Positions 26,116 to 36,456 of a stretch of DNA of 64,000 nucleotides are shown piece by piece (position 1 is the stretch's first letter; every line of letters begins with the position of its first letter). The position numbers and the translations under genes are program-made. Under the pieces are notes generated by a model. That model made no database searches and was not told the DNA's origin. It saw only the letters and a program-made list of their open reading frames with translations. The DNA comes from Neisseria sp. MVDL19-042950 (GTDB lineage Bacteria; Pseudomonadota; Gammaproteobacteria; Burkholderiales; Neisseriaceae): contig NZ_JAUKWH010000010.1 in NCBI RefSeq assembly GCF_030504625.1, forward strand, positions 1 through 64,000. Direction: 5' to 3'.

Positions 26116-27345
26116 ATGAGTAGTGAAAACAACATCAAATCCAAAGACTTAAATCTAGTCAATGACTTAAATGCCGCGTTGCAGAAAGAAAAGCATAGCG
26201 GCCAGTTTTGGGTCATTATCTTATTTTTTGTTTTCTTGGTTGTATTTGTTATTTGGGCATACAACAGCCCTATCGAAGAAGTTACGCGCGGACAAGGCAA
26301 TGTCATTCCCAGTAGCCGCGAACAAATTGTACAAAGCCTTGATCCCGGAATCATTACCGAAATGTTGGTAAAAGAGGGCGATGTTGTGGAAAAAGGTCAA
26401 GTGCTGTTAAGACTTGATGATACCCGCAGTTCAGCTATTTTGCGTGAGAGTGAAGCAAAAGTACAAAATCTTGAAGCCATGGTTGCTCGCTTGAAGGCAG
26501 AAGCTCATGGTACCGAGCTTCAATTTCCGGAAGGTATCAGTAATGACTTGAAACAGCGCGAACAGGCGGCATTTGCTGCTCGCCGTCGAGCGGTTACTGA
26601 TGCAATTCAGAATTTGAAGATCAGCAAAGCAACTTTAGATAAAGAAATCAGCATTACCGCACCTATGGTAAAACACGGAGTGGTATCCGAAGTGGAGCTT
26701 CTGCGTATGCAACGTGAGTCGAGTGAGCTTGCATTGCAAATTTCTGAGCGCAAAAACCGTTATATGGCTGATGCAAATAATGAGCTGGTACAGGCAGAAT
26801 CTGAGTTGGCTCAAGCAAAAGAAAATATGGCTATGCGCGCCGATCCGGTTGAGCGTTCGCAAATCCGTGCACCGATGCGCGGTATTGTAAAAAATATTCA
26901 GATTAATACTGTTGGCGGCGTGGTAAACGTAGGTCAGGATATCTTGCAAATTGTACCGCTGGACGACAAATTATTGGTTGAAGCTTATATTCGTCCTCAA
27001 GATGTTGCCTTCATGCGCCCGGGGTTGCCTGCGGTAGTGAAAGTAAGTGCTTATGATTACGCTATTTATGGCGGATTAGACGGAAAAGTTACCTTAATCA
27101 GCCCTGATACTGTAAGCAATACTAATCAAGCACGTGCGAATGATTTGAAACTTGATCCCAATCAAGTGTATTACCGGATTCTGGTACAAACAGACAGCAA
27201 CAGTTTGAAAGATAAAAACGGTAAAGATATGCCGATTATTCCGGGTATGGTGGCAACAGTAGATGTGAAAACCGGCGAAAAAACAGTTTTCCAATACTTA
27301 ATCAAACCGATTACCCGTATGAAACAGGCTTTGCGTGAAAGATAA
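26116..27345 (+). CDS. HlyD-family membrane fusion protein of the type I secretion system
   Basis: The 409-residue protein has a short cytoplasmic start and one membrane span (FWVIILFFVFLVVFVIWAY near residue 34). A lipoyl half-domain (GQGNVIPSSREQIVQSLDPGIITEMLVKEGDVVEKGQVLLRLDD) is followed by a long coiled coil (about 105-240) and a beta-barrel end (RAPMRGIVKNIQINTVGG). It bridges the ABC exporter and the TolC-like channel. A 70-bp gap with one DUS separates it from the exporter gene, and a strong terminator follows. Confidence 0.93.
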   Translation: MSSENNIKSKDLNLVNDLNAALQKEKHSGQFWVIILFFVFLVVFVIWAYNSPIEEVTRGQGNVIPSSREQIVQSLDPGIITEMLVKEGDVVEKGQVLLRLDDTRSSAILRESEAKVQNLEAMVARLKAEAHGTELQFPEGISNDLKQREQAAFAARRRAVTDAIQNLKISKATLDKEISITAPMVKHGVVSEVELLRMQRESSELALQISERKNRYMADANNELVQAESELAQAKENMAMRADPVERSQIRAPMRGIVKNIQINTVGGVVNVGQDILQIVPLDDKLLVEAYIRPQDVAFMRPGLPAVVKVSAYDYAIYGGLDGKVTLISPDTVSNTNQARANDLKLDPNQVYYRILVQTDSNSLKDKNGKDMPIIPGMVATVDVKTGEKTVFQYLIKPITRMKQALRER

Positions 27346-27368
27346 TTTTATTTCGCTGTATTGACATT

Positions 27369-27420
27369 ACCCCTTGATTTGTGAATTTTAAATTTATATT
27401 TAAATAACAAATCAAGGGGT
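27369..27420 (+). terminator. Intrinsic terminator of the type I secretion operon
   Basis: A 14-bp inverted repeat (ACCCCTTGATTTGT and complement) with an AT-rich loop of 24 nt is followed by TGTTATTTTTTG. It contains no DUS. Confidence 0.75.
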
Positions 27421-27480
27421 TGTTATTTTTTGTATGTTGTAATAACGTCAGATTTTTATCTTCAATATCTCCAAGACATT

Positions 27481-28224
27481 TCAAAACTGCTCGTCAGAGC
27501 CTAGATAACGCCATTTTCCAGGCGGTAAGCGCCCCAGCTTTACCTTACCCATACGAATGCGTTTAAGGCCGACAACGCTCAGACCGACCAGTTCGCACAT
27601 GCGGCGGATTTGGCGTTTTTTTCCTTGTTTCAGAATAAAACGCAGCTGATCTTCGTTTTGCCATTCTACTTTGGCAGGCTTGAGTTTTTCTCCATCCAAG
27701 CTGAGACCATGATTAAGCAAACGCAGGCCTTCTTCATCGAGTGCGCCTTCCACGCGTACAAGGTATTCTTTTTCACTGCTGCTGTTTTCGCCGATAAGTT
27801 GTTTGGCAATACGTCCGTCTTGCGTGAGTACCAGCAAGCCTACCGAGTCGATATCCAAACGCCCGGCAGGGGCCAAGCCGAATCTGTGTTTTTTGCTAAA
27901 TTCGATACGGCTGGTGTCACCTTCCCAGTGGTTTTCGGGCGTAATCAGTTCAGCAGCCGATTTGTAGCCTTTTTCAGCTTGTGCACTCACATAGCCTACT
28001 GGCTTGTTGAGCAAAATCGTTACCCGTTGTGCCTGCTTTTCATGTGCTTGTTTATTTAAGTCTATGCGGTCGGAAAGCAAAACTTTTTGGCCTAGGACGG
28101 CTGTTCGACCGTTCACTTTTACCCAGCCTTGTTCGATATAGCTGTCGGCTTCGCGGCGGGAACATAAGCCCAGTTGTGCCATGCGTTTGGAAAGGCGCAT
28201 GGGCTCGTTAGATTGATCTTGCAT
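27481..28224 (-). CDS. rRNA pseudouridine synthase (RsuA/RluB/RluF family)
   Basis: The 247-residue protein has an S4 RNA-binding domain ([30 protein letters not shown], about 10-40) and a catalytic domain with the active-site aspartate in [18 protein letters not shown] near residue 117. Near the end, [26 protein letters not shown] is the family's second signature. It isomerises a uridine in rRNA. The sequence is closest to RluF, but I cannot fix the target nucleotide from sequence. Confidence 0.92.
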   Translation of the reverse strand: MQDQSNEPMRLSKRMAQLGLCSRREADSYIEQGWVKVNGRTAVLGQKVLLSDRIDLNKQAHEKQAQRVTILLNKPVGYVSAQAEKGYKSAAELITPENHWEGDTSRIEFSKKHRFGLAPAGRLDIDSVGLLVLTQDGRIAKQLIGENSSSEKEYLVRVEGALDEEGLRLLNHGLSLDGEKLKPAKVEWQNEDQLRFILKQGKKRQIRRMCELVGLSVVGLKRIRMGKVKLGRLPPGKWRYLGSDEQF

Positions 28225-28543
28225 GATGAAAAGCCTTTCAGACGGCCTGAGAAGTTTAACAAAAGCATCATTTGCAGGGCATTGCCGAGGTTTACGTCGT
28301 TATGCCTTGCAATACATCTTTCTATTCGGCACTTCTGGAAAAATTTCGGCCAGTATTGGAAATAGAAGGATTATATACGTTTCAGCAGAATGCAGGCCGT
28401 CTGAAAATAAGCTGATGGGCTGCGTGAAGTTTTTCAGACGACCTCTATGTCGCAGCGACATGCTTGCAGCCGTCCACCTTTTTACGACGTTATCGGCTAT
28501 AATCAGCCAGTTCATTTTTACCAAATCTAGTAAGGACAGCAAT
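28225..28543. other. Intergenic region upstream of psd
   Basis: These 319 bp carry a DUS near 28235, and an inverted pair at about 28393-28444 in which the second copy has a mutated base (GACGACCTC instead of GACGGCCTC). I see no gene. The psd promoter must lie in the right half. Confidence 0.5.
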
Positions 28544-29341
28544 ATGCACCGTTTTTATCCTCATCCGGTCATCGCCCGCGAAGGTTGGCCGTTTATTATT
28601 GCCGGATTGGTTTTAAGCATTATTGTTACAGCTTTTGCAGGTTGGTGGTCGCTGCCGTTTTGGGTGTTTACCGTGTTTGCCCTGCAATTTTTCCGTGATC
28701 CGTCACGTCCGATTCCGCAAGATGCCGATGCCGTGTTGTGCCCGGCAGACGGCCGTATCGTTGTGGTAGAGCGTGCACTTGATCCTTACCGCGAAATAGA
28801 GGCTCTGAAAATCAGCGTGTTTATGAATGTGTTTAATGTGCATTCGCAACGTTCCCCTATCGACGGTACCGTTACTGCCGTTGAATATAATGCGGGCAAA
28901 TTCGTAAATGCAGCGCTGGATAAAGCCAGCACTGAAAACGAACGCAATGCCGTATTAGTAACCACGCGCAGCGGCCGTGAAATTACTTTTGTGCAAGTTG
29001 CCGGTTTGGTGGCGCGACGTATTCTGTGCTATGCCAAAGTGGGTGATTCTCTGGTGCGTGGCGAACGTTACGGCTTTATCCGTTTTGGTTCCCGTGTTGA
29101 TGTTTACTTGCCTATAGATGCGCAAGCGCAGGTATCCATTGGTGATAAGGTTAGCGCTTCCAGCACTATTCTGGCGCGTTTACCACTGGCTGCACCTGAG
29201 AAAACATCGGAAACGGCAACGGTTGAAGCGACGGAAGCTATTGATGCTGCACCTGTTCGAGACATGGGGCAAACAGAAATCGAAGCATCTGCGGAAAAGG
29301 TGCGTCAAGCAGTAGAAAAGGAACTCAATAAAGATTCCTAA
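28544..29341 (+). CDS. psd: Phosphatidylserine decarboxylase proenzyme (short, PSD-A type)
   Basis: The enzyme makes phosphatidylethanolamine from phosphatidylserine at the inner membrane. The 265-residue protein starts [17 protein letters not shown] (ATG 28544, AAGGA ribosome site). It has a membrane span near residue 20-45 and the domain [11 protein letters not shown], then [17 protein letters not shown]. The self-cleavage site is in [16 protein letters not shown] near residue 186, where the chain breaks between Gly and Ser to form the pyruvoyl group. The last 55 residues are an Ala/Glu/Thr-rich extension beyond the usual catalytic domain. A longer in-frame start is not needed. Confidence 0.95.
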   Translation: MHRFYPHPVIAREGWPFIIAGLVLSIIVTAFAGWWSLPFWVFTVFALQFFRDPSRPIPQDADAVLCPADGRIVVVERALDPYREIEALKISVFMNVFNVHSQRSPIDGTVTAVEYNAGKFVNAALDKASTENERNAVLVTTRSGREITFVQVAGLVARRILCYAKVGDSLVRGERYGFIRFGSRVDVYLPIDAQAQVSIGDKVSASSTILARLPLAAPEKTSETATVEATEAIDAAPVRDMGQTEIEASAEKVRQAVEKELNKDS

Positions 29342-29363
29342 TAGACTCTGTGATGATATTGAG

Positions 29364-29391
29364 AGGCCGTCTGAAAAGTTTCAGACGGCCT
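29364..29391. terminator. Bidirectional DUS-pair terminator between psd and gloA
   Basis: AGGCCGTCTGAAA and its complement lie 23 bp after psd (+), with gloA ending on the other side (-). A TTTT follows on the plus strand. Confidence 0.75.
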
Positions 29392-29436
29392 TTTGATTTC
29401 AAGTCGGGCAGCGAGTAAGAGAAAGCGGAAAGACGC

Positions 29437-29844
29437 TTAATATTTTACCGAATCGCTGCCTGTATTTTTCTGAATGAACTCGATTTTATAGCCGTCGGGG
29501 TCTTCGACGAAAGCAATCACCGTCGTGCCGTGCTTCATCGGGCCTGCTTCGCGGACAACTTTTCCGCCTTTGGCACGCACCGCATCGCAAGCGGCATAGG
29601 CGTCGTCCACTTCGATGGCGATGTGGCCGTAGGCATTGCCCAAATCGTAGCTTTCCGTATCCCAGTTGTGGGTCAGCTCAAGCACGGTGGTATCGGATTC
29701 TTCGCCGTAGCCCACAAAGGCCAAGGTAAATTTACCGTCGGGATAGTCTTTTTTGCGTAAGAGTTTCATGCCTAAAACGTCTTGATAAAATGCTAACGAT
29801 TTGTCGAGGTTGCCGACGCGGAGCATGGTATGGAGCATTCTCAT
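29437..29844 (-). CDS. gloA: Lactoylglutathione lyase (glyoxalase I)
   Basis: The enzyme turns the methylglyoxal-glutathione adduct into S-lactoylglutathione. The 135-residue protein matches the bacterial Ni-dependent form. Metal ligands are visible in MLHTMLRVG (His near residue 5), [10 protein letters not shown] (Glu near 56), YGHIAIEV (His near 74) and GYKIEFIQ (Glu near 122). AAGGA lies before the ATG. Confidence 0.96.
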   Translation of the reverse strand: MRMLHTMLRVGNLDKSLAFYQDVLGMKLLRKKDYPDGKFTLAFVGYGEESDTTVLELTHNWDTESYDLGNAYGHIAIEVDDAYAACDAVRAKGGKVVREAGPMKHGTTVIAFVEDPDGYKIEFIQKNTGSDSVKY

Positions 29845-30112
29845 GGTGGTTCCTTGATATAGATATAAACCGCAGATGCGGCAGGGTTGTTTATTTTAGC
29901 ATAATCCCGTTTTCTCCAATCGGCGGCAACGGTTTGATATGTATTGAAATACTGTTTTTTTCAGACGGCCTTGCTGATAAATATGTGTTGCCGTCGTAGA
30001 AATTGTTGACATTCTTTGGTTGTATTTACGCTTGAAATTCGTTATAAAGCGATTGTTAATTTATATTTAACCGTATTTTTAATGTGACTAACGTGTTTAT
30101 GAGGAAAATGAG

Positions 30113-31648
30113 ATGAGGATTGGTATTCCGAAGGAATCTCTGCCCGGTGAAACCCGTGTAGCGTGTACTCCCGCAACCGTAACCCAGTTGCAAAAACTGG
30201 GTTTTGATGTAGTGGTGGAGCACGGTGCCGGTTTGGCGGCGAGCTTGGATGATGCGGCATACGAAGCTGCCGGTGCGCTTGTGGCGGATGCGGCGGAAGT
30301 TTGGTCTAGCCCGCTGATTTATAAAGTCAACGCACCTTCTGAAAGCGAAACAGGCCGTCTGAATGCGGGCCAAACGCTGGTGAGCTTCTTGTGGCCTGCA
30401 CAAAATCCCGAGTTGGTGCAAAAACTCACCGATCAAAAAGTGAACGTGCTGGCGATGGATATGGTGCCGCGTATTTCGCGCGCGCAGGCTTTGGATGCGC
30501 TGTCGTCTATGGCGAACATCAGCGGCTACCGTGCCGTCATTGAGGCGGCGAATGCGTTCGGTCGTTTCTTTACCGGCCAGATTACCGCTGCGGGCAAAGT
30601 GCCGCCGGCGCAAGTGCTGGTGATTGGTGCGGGCGTGGCCGGTTTGGCGGCGATTGGTACGGCAAACTCGTTGGGCGCGGTGGTTAAAGCATTTGATACC
30701 CGTTTGGAAGTGGCCGAACAAATCGAATCAATGGGCGGCCAATTCCTGAAGCTCGATTTTCCGCAAGAAGCAGGCGGCAGCGGCGACGGTTACGCCAAAG
30801 TGATGAGTGAAGAGTTTATCGCGGCGGAAATGAAACTGTTTGCCGAGCAAGCCCAACAAGTGGACATCATCATCACGACTGCGGCCATTCCGGGCAAACC
30901 TGCACCGAAACTGATTACCAAAGAAATGGTGGAAAGCATGAAGCCGGGTTCGGTGATTGTCGATTTGGCGGCAGCTACCGGCGGTAACTGCGAATTGACC
31001 AAACCGGGCGAGCTGTTCGTTACCGATAACGGCGTGAAAATCATCGGCTACACCGATATGGCCAACCGTTTGGCCGGCCAGTCTTCACAGCTTTACGCCA
31101 CCAACCTCGTGAACTTGAGCAAGCTGTTAAGCCCGAATAAAGACGGCGAAATTACGCTTGATTTTGAAGATGTGATTATCCGCAACATGACCGTTACCCG
31201 CGACGGCGAAATCACTTTCCCGCCGCCCGCGATTCAAGTATCCACCGCGCCGCAACAGCAAGCGCAGGCCGCACCTGTGGCGAAACCCGAGCCGAAACCC
31301 GTTCCGACATGGAAAAAACTGGCTCCTGCCGTAATCGGTGCGGTATTGGTATTGTGGATGGGTGCCGTTGCGCCTGCTGAGTTCTTAAACCACTTTATCG
31401 TATTCGTGCTGGCTTGCGTGATCGGCTATTATGTGGTGTGGAACGTGAGCCATTCGCTGCACACGCCGCTGATGTCGGTAACCAATGCCATTTCCGGCAT
31501 TATCGTAGTGGGTGCGCTGCTGCAAATCGGGCAGGACAACGGCGTGGTGTCGCTCCTCGCCTTTATTGCCGTGCTGATTGCCAGCATCAATATCTTCGGC
31601 GGCTTCTACGTTACCCGCCGCATGTTGAATATGTTCCGTAAAGGTTAA
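30113..31648 (+). CDS. pntA: NAD(P) transhydrogenase subunit alpha
   Basis: This subunit of the proton-pumping transhydrogenase transfers hydride between NADH and NADP. The 511-residue protein has the NAD-binding domain ([22 protein letters not shown] at the start, [23 protein letters not shown] near 165, [10 protein letters not shown] near 258). A Pro/Ala linker with four KP repeats follows, then four membrane spans from residue 405. Cytoplasmic and membrane parts are fused, as in E. coli. GAGGA precedes the start. It is followed 11 bp later by pntB. Confidence 0.96.
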   Translation: MRIGIPKESLPGETRVACTPATVTQLQKLGFDVVVEHGAGLAASLDDAAYEAAGALVADAAEVWSSPLIYKVNAPSESETGRLNAGQTLVSFLWPAQNPELVQKLTDQKVNVLAMDMVPRISRAQALDALSSMANISGYRAVIEAANAFGRFFTGQITAAGKVPPAQVLVIGAGVAGLAAIGTANSLGAVVKAFDTRLEVAEQIESMGGQFLKLDFPQEAGGSGDGYAKVMSEEFIAAEMKLFAEQAQQVDIIITTAAIPGKPAPKLITKEMVESMKPGSVIVDLAAATGGNCELTKPGELFVTDNGVKIIGYTDMANRLAGQSSQLYATNLVNLSKLLSPNKDGEITLDFEDVIIRNMTVTRDGEITFPPPAIQVSTAPQQQAQAAPVAKPEPKPVPTWKKLAPAVIGAVLVLWMGAVAPAEFLNHFIVFVLACVIGYYVVWNVSHSLHTPLMSVTNAISGIIVVGALLQIGQDNGVVSLLAFIAVLIASINIFGGFYVTRRMLNMFRKG

Positions 31649-31658
31649 GGAGGCGAGA

Positions 31659-33047
31659 ATGTCATCTGGATTAGTTACCGCGGCATATATCGTCGCCGCA
31701 ATCTTATTTATTTTTTCATTGGCCGGCCTGTCGAAACAGGAAACCGCCAAAAACGGCTGCTATTACGGCATTGCCGGCATGATTATCGCCCTGATTGCCA
31801 CCGTGTTCGGCGAACAAACCTCAGGTTTGGGCTGGATCATCATCGCTATGGCTATCGGTGCGGCCATCGGCGTTTACAAAGCCCAAAAAGTGGAAATGAC
31901 CGAAATGCCCGAACTGATTGCCTTGCTGCACAGCTTCGTGGGTTTGGCTGCCGTGTTGGTGGGTTTCAACAGTTTTATCGAATCGGGCAATGTATCTTCC
32001 GATATGCACACCATTCATTTGGTGGAAGTGTTCCTCGGCATTTTCATCGGTGCCGTAACCTTTACCGGCTCGATTGTGGCGTTCGGCAAACTGAACGGCA
32101 AACTCAGCAGCGCGCCCTTGCAACTGCCGCACAAACACAAGCTGAATCTGGCTGCTTTGGTGGTGTCGTTTATCCTGATGCTGGTGTTTGTATCGGCTGA
32201 CGACGGCAGCTGGTTGGCTCTGATTCTGATGACCGCTATTGCACTCGCGTTCGGTTGGCATTTGGTGGCTTCCATCGGCGGTGCAGATATGCCGGTAGTA
32301 GTTTCCATGTTGAACTCGTATTCAGGCTGGGCGGCTGCCGCAGCGGGCTTTATGCTTGCCAACGACTTGCTGATTGTTACCGGTGCGTTGGTTGGCTCAA
32401 GCGGTGCGATTCTGTCTTATATTATGTGTAAAGCCATGAACCGCTCGTTCATTTCCGTGATTGCAGGCGGTTTCGGTACCGACGGTTCTTCCGCAGCAGC
32501 AGGCGGAGAAGAAATCGGCGAATACCGTGAAGTGAAACCCGCCGAAGTGGCCGAAATGCTCAAAGGCGCAAACTCAGTGATCATCACTCCGGGGTACGGT
32601 ATGGCCGTTGCCCAAGCGCAATATCCCGTTGCCGAAATCACCGATTTGCTGCGTAAGCAGGGTGTGGAAGTGCGCTTCGGTATCCACCCCGTAGCAGGCC
32701 GTCTGCCCGGACACATGAACGTATTGCTGGCCGAAGCCAAAGTGCCTTACGACATCGTGTTGGAAATGGACGAAATCAACGACGATTTCCCCGAAACCGA
32801 CGTGGTGCTGGTGATCGGCGCGAACGACACCGTGAACCCCGCCGCCCAAACCGACCCGAACAGCCCGATTGCCGGCATGCCGGTATTGGAGGTGTGGAAG
32901 GCCAAAGAAGTGGTGGTGTTCAAACGCTCGATGAACACAGGCTATGCCGGCGTGCAAAACCCGCTGTTCTTCAATGAAAACAGCGTGATGTGTTTCGGTG
33001 ATGCGAAAGCGACTGTGGATGAGATTCTGGCGGAATTGAAGAAATAA
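31659..33047 (+). CDS. pntB: NAD(P) transhydrogenase subunit beta
   Basis: The partner of PntA, 462 residues long, has about nine membrane spans in the first 260 residues. The NADP-binding domain follows, with [16 protein letters not shown] near 307, [25 protein letters not shown] near 345, and [58 protein letters not shown] near the end. The AAGGAGG ribosome site is very strong. The genes are translationally close and clearly one operon. Confidence 0.97.
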   Translation: MSSGLVTAAYIVAAILFIFSLAGLSKQETAKNGCYYGIAGMIIALIATVFGEQTSGLGWIIIAMAIGAAIGVYKAQKVEMTEMPELIALLHSFVGLAAVLVGFNSFIESGNVSSDMHTIHLVEVFLGIFIGAVTFTGSIVAFGKLNGKLSSAPLQLPHKHKLNLAALVVSFILMLVFVSADDGSWLALILMTAIALAFGWHLVASIGGADMPVVVSMLNSYSGWAAAAAGFMLANDLLIVTGALVGSSGAILSYIMCKAMNRSFISVIAGGFGTDGSSAAAGGEEIGEYREVKPAEVAEMLKGANSVIITPGYGMAVAQAQYPVAEITDLLRKQGVEVRFGIHPVAGRLPGHMNVLLAEAKVPYDIVLEMDEINDDFPETDVVLVIGANDTVNPAAQTDPNSPIAGMPVLEVWKAKEVVVFKRSMNTGYAGVQNPLFFNENSVMCFGDAKATVDEILAELKK

Positions 33048-33089
33048 GGCCGTCTGAAAAATATTGTGTTTGTTTAAGCGTTTAAATCG

Positions 33090-33118
33090 AGGCCGTCTGA
33101 AAGTTTTTCAGACGGCCT
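33090..33118 (+). terminator. DUS-pair hairpin behind pntAB
   Basis: AGGCCGTCTGAAA and its complement, 43 bp after the pntB stop. A lone DUS overlaps the stop region at 33048. Confidence 0.7.
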
Positions 33119-33139
33119 ATTATTAAATAAGGCAACATC

Positions 33140-33586
33140 ATGACTATCTCAATCCGCCCTCTCCATGAAGAACATGCCGAAGCGTGGCGAGCTTTGTGGC
33201 AGGCATATTTGGCTTTTTACCAAACCGAACTGTCGGCCGACGTATCCGACCATACATGGCGGCAGATTGTGCGCAACGAAAACATCAAAGGGCTGGCTGC
33301 ATTCGACAATCAAGGCCGGATGCTGGGTTTTGCCCATATCGTTCTGCACCCCAATACTTGGAATACCACAGACTGCTGCTATCTCGAAGATTTGTTTGTT
33401 GACAGCCGGTACCGCTGGCTCGGGGTCGCCCGTTCGTTGATTGAAGCGGTTTACCGCTTGGCGGAACAACACAACTGCAACCGCGTTTATTGGGTAACGG
33501 CTCAAGACAATCATGCGGCTCAAGCCCTGTATCATCAGGTGGCGCGCCAAACCGGCATGGTGCAATACCGCAAAGATTTCCAATAA
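33140..33586 (+). CDS. GNAT-family N-acetyltransferase
   Basis: The 148-residue protein has the acetyl-CoA-binding GNAT fold: MTISIRPLHEEHAEAWRALWQAYLAFY at the start, a strand LGFAHIVLHPNTW near residue 68, CYLEDLFVDSRYRWLGVARSLIEAVYRLA near 82-110 (the acetyl-CoA loop reads RYRWLGVAR), and RVYWVTAQDNHAAQALYHQVARQTG near the end. The substrate is not evident. It resembles uncharacterised YhhY/YjgM-type enzymes. Confidence 0.9.
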   Translation: MTISIRPLHEEHAEAWRALWQAYLAFYQTELSADVSDHTWRQIVRNENIKGLAAFDNQGRMLGFAHIVLHPNTWNTTDCCYLEDLFVDSRYRWLGVARSLIEAVYRLAEQHNCNRVYWVTAQDNHAAQALYHQVARQTGMVQYRKDFQ

Positions 33587-33589
33587 ATA

Positions 33590-33658
33590 AGGCCGTCTGA
33601 AAAGGATTTTATGTTTATCCAAGATTTGGGGGGACAGTTCATTTTTTTCAGACGGCCT
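33590..33658. terminator. DUS-pair hairpin with long loop between convergent genes
   Basis: AGGCCGTCTGAAA (33590-33602) and its complement (33646-33658) flank a 43-nt loop. It lies between the acetyltransferase (+) and the restriction subunit gene (-). The long loop makes it a weaker terminator than the others. Confidence 0.5.
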
Positions 33659-33691
33659 CTATGATTACTCGAACAGCGGAACGGTTATTTC

Positions 33692-36343
33692 TTATTCATC
33701 GGCTTCCAATTCGCTGACTTTCTGAACAACCCGATATTTCAAACCGGTACATTCTGCAAAATATTTTTTGGCAAAACCGATTTTCAGTTCTTCCTCAAGG
33801 TGCAGTTTGCTTTCGTCCACACCGCTCTGTATGCCTTTGCCGGTATTTTTGGTTTCCGCCACAAAATAGACTTTCTCGGCCTGCTCCATCACCACCGCCC
33901 AATCGGGATTGTAGTTTCCAATCGGTGTCGGTACTTTGAACCAAGAAGGCAGTTTGAAATAAAAAGCGATTTTGCCGGCGGCTTCGTCGTTGTAGTTTTC
34001 GCAATCGCGGGCGAAGCGGTTTTCCGTATCGGAATCCAGCGGGATAAAGTCGGCATAGATGGTTTTTTCAGGATTGCCCACCTTGAATGTGAAGGAATTG
34101 GCATAGAATTCCATGCCGCTTTTTTCCATTTCTTGCAGTTTTCCGATCAGACTTTGGCTATAACGGCTGTCTTCAACAATTTGATAGCGGATTCCTTCCA
34201 CCATCACGCTTTGCAATGCTTGGTTGATTTTTTCGGCGGTAAGGTCGATAAAACGCTGCGGGTTGTTGGCGGCATCATTCAGACGGCCTGATTGTTTGAT
34301 GATTTCAAATACTGTGCGCCGCGTTAAACCGGTTTTCTTTTGAATTTCGCCGAGTATGTCGGGTATCGCCCACTGCACATCTATATCATGGCTTCTGCTG
34401 GCGGTTTCCGTGGTTTCAATACCGTAGGTCGTGGATTGGTGTATATCGGCTTTCTGCCAGCGGATTTTTGGCTTTTGGATTGCAGGCAGCTTTTTTACGG
34501 CTTCGGAGGCCGTCTGAATCAGGCAGGCCGTGTCGTATTGCACGCGGTAGCGGGTTTTGTGTTGCAGCTTGTTCCAGATTTCAAGGAATTTCGGGTCTAA
34601 GCTGAAATTTTTGCGGTAGGTAAGTTTTGTGCGTTTGTCGGCGGATTTGATGTTGTCGCAGGAAAATGTGATGCCGCATTCGTCTTCATATTCTTTTTGC
34701 AGCGTGGCGGCAAATAATTCGTAGCTTTCGTTGGGAATCACGGTAAGGATATTCACTTTTTCATCGCGCACCCGCCTGCCGTTCCGGTTGACCGCCAGCC
34801 GCAACCCGCGGCCGATTTCCTGCCGTTTTTTGAGGGGAGAACGGGTTTCGTTCAGCGTGCAGATTTGAAACACGTTCGGGTTGTCCCAGCCTTCTTTCAG
34901 GGCGGAATGTGAAAAGATAAAGCGCAAAGGGCTGTCGAACGAAAGCAATGTTTCTTTATCGCGCATAATCAGATGGTAAGTGTCGTTGTCGGCCTGTGTT
35001 GTGCCGTCGGTGTTTTTCAGACGGCCTGTTTTTTTATCTTGCGAGAAATAGCCGTTATGCACGCCTTCGGTATTCAGGCCGTCTGAAAGCTCGCGATAAA
35101 TCTCTTCAAACCACAGCGCGAATTTGCCTGCTTTGCCCTCTGCCGTGCGGTAGTTTTCCACTTTGTCGATAAAAAACAGCGACAGCACTTTAATGCCTTG
35201 CGAGTTCAGGCGTTTTTCTTTATGCAGATGCTCTTCTATGGTGCGGCGTATCTGCATTTTCATTACTTCGTCGCGCACGGCATCGCCGTTATTGTCGCGG
35301 CCGATGATGTGGCCATATGAAAAGGCGATTTTCTGAGCATCCATATCCAAACCGTCAACCATATAACCGTGGCGGTATGCTTCGTTGCCGCCCGATATTT
35401 CAAACAAATCATCACCCGATTGCACGGTAACGGTTTTTTTCTTGGTTTCTTTCTTATCTTGATAATGAATGCTTAACTTCGCTTTCAGACGGCCTCTTTG
35501 CTGCAACACTTCCAGCAATTCCACAAACGCACCGTTCACATCGTTTTCAGCCAGCACCGACAACACTTCAATCTGCTTCACCAGCTTCAAGTTATAAGCC
35601 TGCACGGGGTTTAAGCTGTATATTTTGTGGCGGCCTTCTTTGTGGGTGGCCGAATAACGCAATGTAAACAGCGGATTGAGCGATTCCAAAGCTTTCAGAC
35701 GGCCTTCCGTTTCCATATTCTGCGGTTCGTCGATAATAACTACGGGGCAGGTTTGGCTGATTTGTGTGATGGGTGCTTCGCCGCTTTCGTTTTCTTTGTT
35801 AATCACATTCAAATCTTTTTCAAACGACTGGATATTGATCACCAAAATTTCAATATTGTCATTAACGGCAAAGGAGCGCAAAGCCGACAAACGGCTGCTG
35901 CTGTACTCTGCGTAATTCATCACCGGTTTATCAAACATTTCGGCAAAATGCGTGCGCGTGCTGCGCAAAGTCTGCAACACCCCCTCGCGGATGGCCACGC
36001 TCGGTACGACGATCACGAATTTTGTCCAGCCGTATTGCCGGTTCAGCTCGAAAATCGTGCGCAAATACACATAGGTTTTGCCCGTGCCGGTTTCCATTTC
36101 CACCGAAAAATTCAAACCGTGCATGCCGATGTCGGTTTCAGGTAGCCCCTTTTCGGTCTGTACCGTATTCAGGTTGCGACCTATGGTTTCCCAATCCAAA
36201 ACCAACTCATTTGCCACAAAGCGGCCGGTCGAACCGCTTTGCAATTCAAAATCCCGTTTGCGGTTCGGTTGCCCTTCAAACAGGCGCAAAACCGCGTTGA
36301 CCGCATCAAGCTGGTAATTCAGCGTTTCAAATTTCAGTTCCAT
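33692..36343 (-). CDS. res: Type III restriction endonuclease, Res subunit
   Basis: The 883-residue protein is the cleavage and translocation subunit that works with Mod. N-terminal motor: Walker A MEYTGTGKT-like, here METGTGKTYVYLRT near residue 82, and Walker B/DEAH-type VVIIDEPQNM near 203. SALKEGWDNPNVFQICTLNETRSPLKKRQEIGRGLRL near 500-540 is helicase motifs V and VI. At the C-terminus a PD-ExK nuclease is visible: NYNPDWAVVM near residue 812 and FVAETKNTG near 830. The gene is intact. It lies directly behind mod, with a 113-bp gap. DUS-coded residues (RLK, SDGL) occur at several places. A GAAGAGAAAA ribosome site precedes it. Confidence 0.94.
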   Translation of the reverse strand: MELKFETLNYQLDAVNAVLRLFEGQPNRKRDFELQSGSTGRFVANELVLDWETIGRNLNTVQTEKGLPETDIGMHGLNFSVEMETGTGKTYVYLRTIFELNRQYGWTKFVIVVPSVAIREGVLQTLRSTRTHFAEMFDKPVMNYAEYSSSRLSALRSFAVNDNIEILVINIQSFEKDLNVINKENESGEAPITQISQTCPVVIIDEPQNMETEGRLKALESLNPLFTLRYSATHKEGRHKIYSLNPVQAYNLKLVKQIEVLSVLAENDVNGAFVELLEVLQQRGRLKAKLSIHYQDKKETKKKTVTVQSGDDLFEISGGNEAYRHGYMVDGLDMDAQKIAFSYGHIIGRDNNGDAVRDEVMKMQIRRTIEEHLHKEKRLNSQGIKVLSLFFIDKVENYRTAEGKAGKFALWFEEIYRELSDGLNTEGVHNGYFSQDKKTGRLKNTDGTTQADNDTYHLIMRDKETLLSFDSPLRFIFSHSALKEGWDNPNVFQICTLNETRSPLKKRQEIGRGLRLAVNRNGRRVRDEKVNILTVIPNESYELFAATLQKEYEDECGITFSCDNIKSADKRTKLTYRKNFSLDPKFLEIWNKLQHKTRYRVQYDTACLIQTASEAVKKLPAIQKPKIRWQKADIHQSTTYGIETTETASRSHDIDVQWAIPDILGEIQKKTGLTRRTVFEIIKQSGRLNDAANNPQRFIDLTAEKINQALQSVMVEGIRYQIVEDSRYSQSLIGKLQEMEKSGMEFYANSFTFKVGNPEKTIYADFIPLDSDTENRFARDCENYNDEAAGKIAFYFKLPSWFKVPTPIGNYNPDWAVVMEQAEKVYFVAETKNTGKGIQSGVDESKLHLEEELKIGFAKKYFAECTGLKYRVVQKVSELEADE

Positions 36344-36386
36344 ATCGTTTTCTCTTCAAATCATCTGTTGCGCCGTACGGAGCCGG

Positions 36387-36452
36387 TAGGTCGGATATTT
36401 GTATCCGACGGTTTGATGGGCAGGCATTGTTGGATTCGAGAATCCGACCTAT
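36387..36452. repeat. Nested inverted repeat between mod and res
   Basis: TAGGTCGG (36387-36394) pairs with CCGACCTA (36445-36452), and the inner pieces form two further hairpins: GTCGGATA/TATCCGAC at 36390-36409 and GGATTC/GAATCC at 36432-36445. The 113-bp gap between mod and res is mostly this element. It resembles short mobile repeat sequences of many bacteria. Confidence 0.55.
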
Positions 36453-36456
36453 GCGC

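Noticed and set aside
28223-28543. N-terminal extension of psd from 28223
   Set aside because: It would run through DUS copies and is absent from the PSD family; the ATG at 28544 has a good ribosome site.
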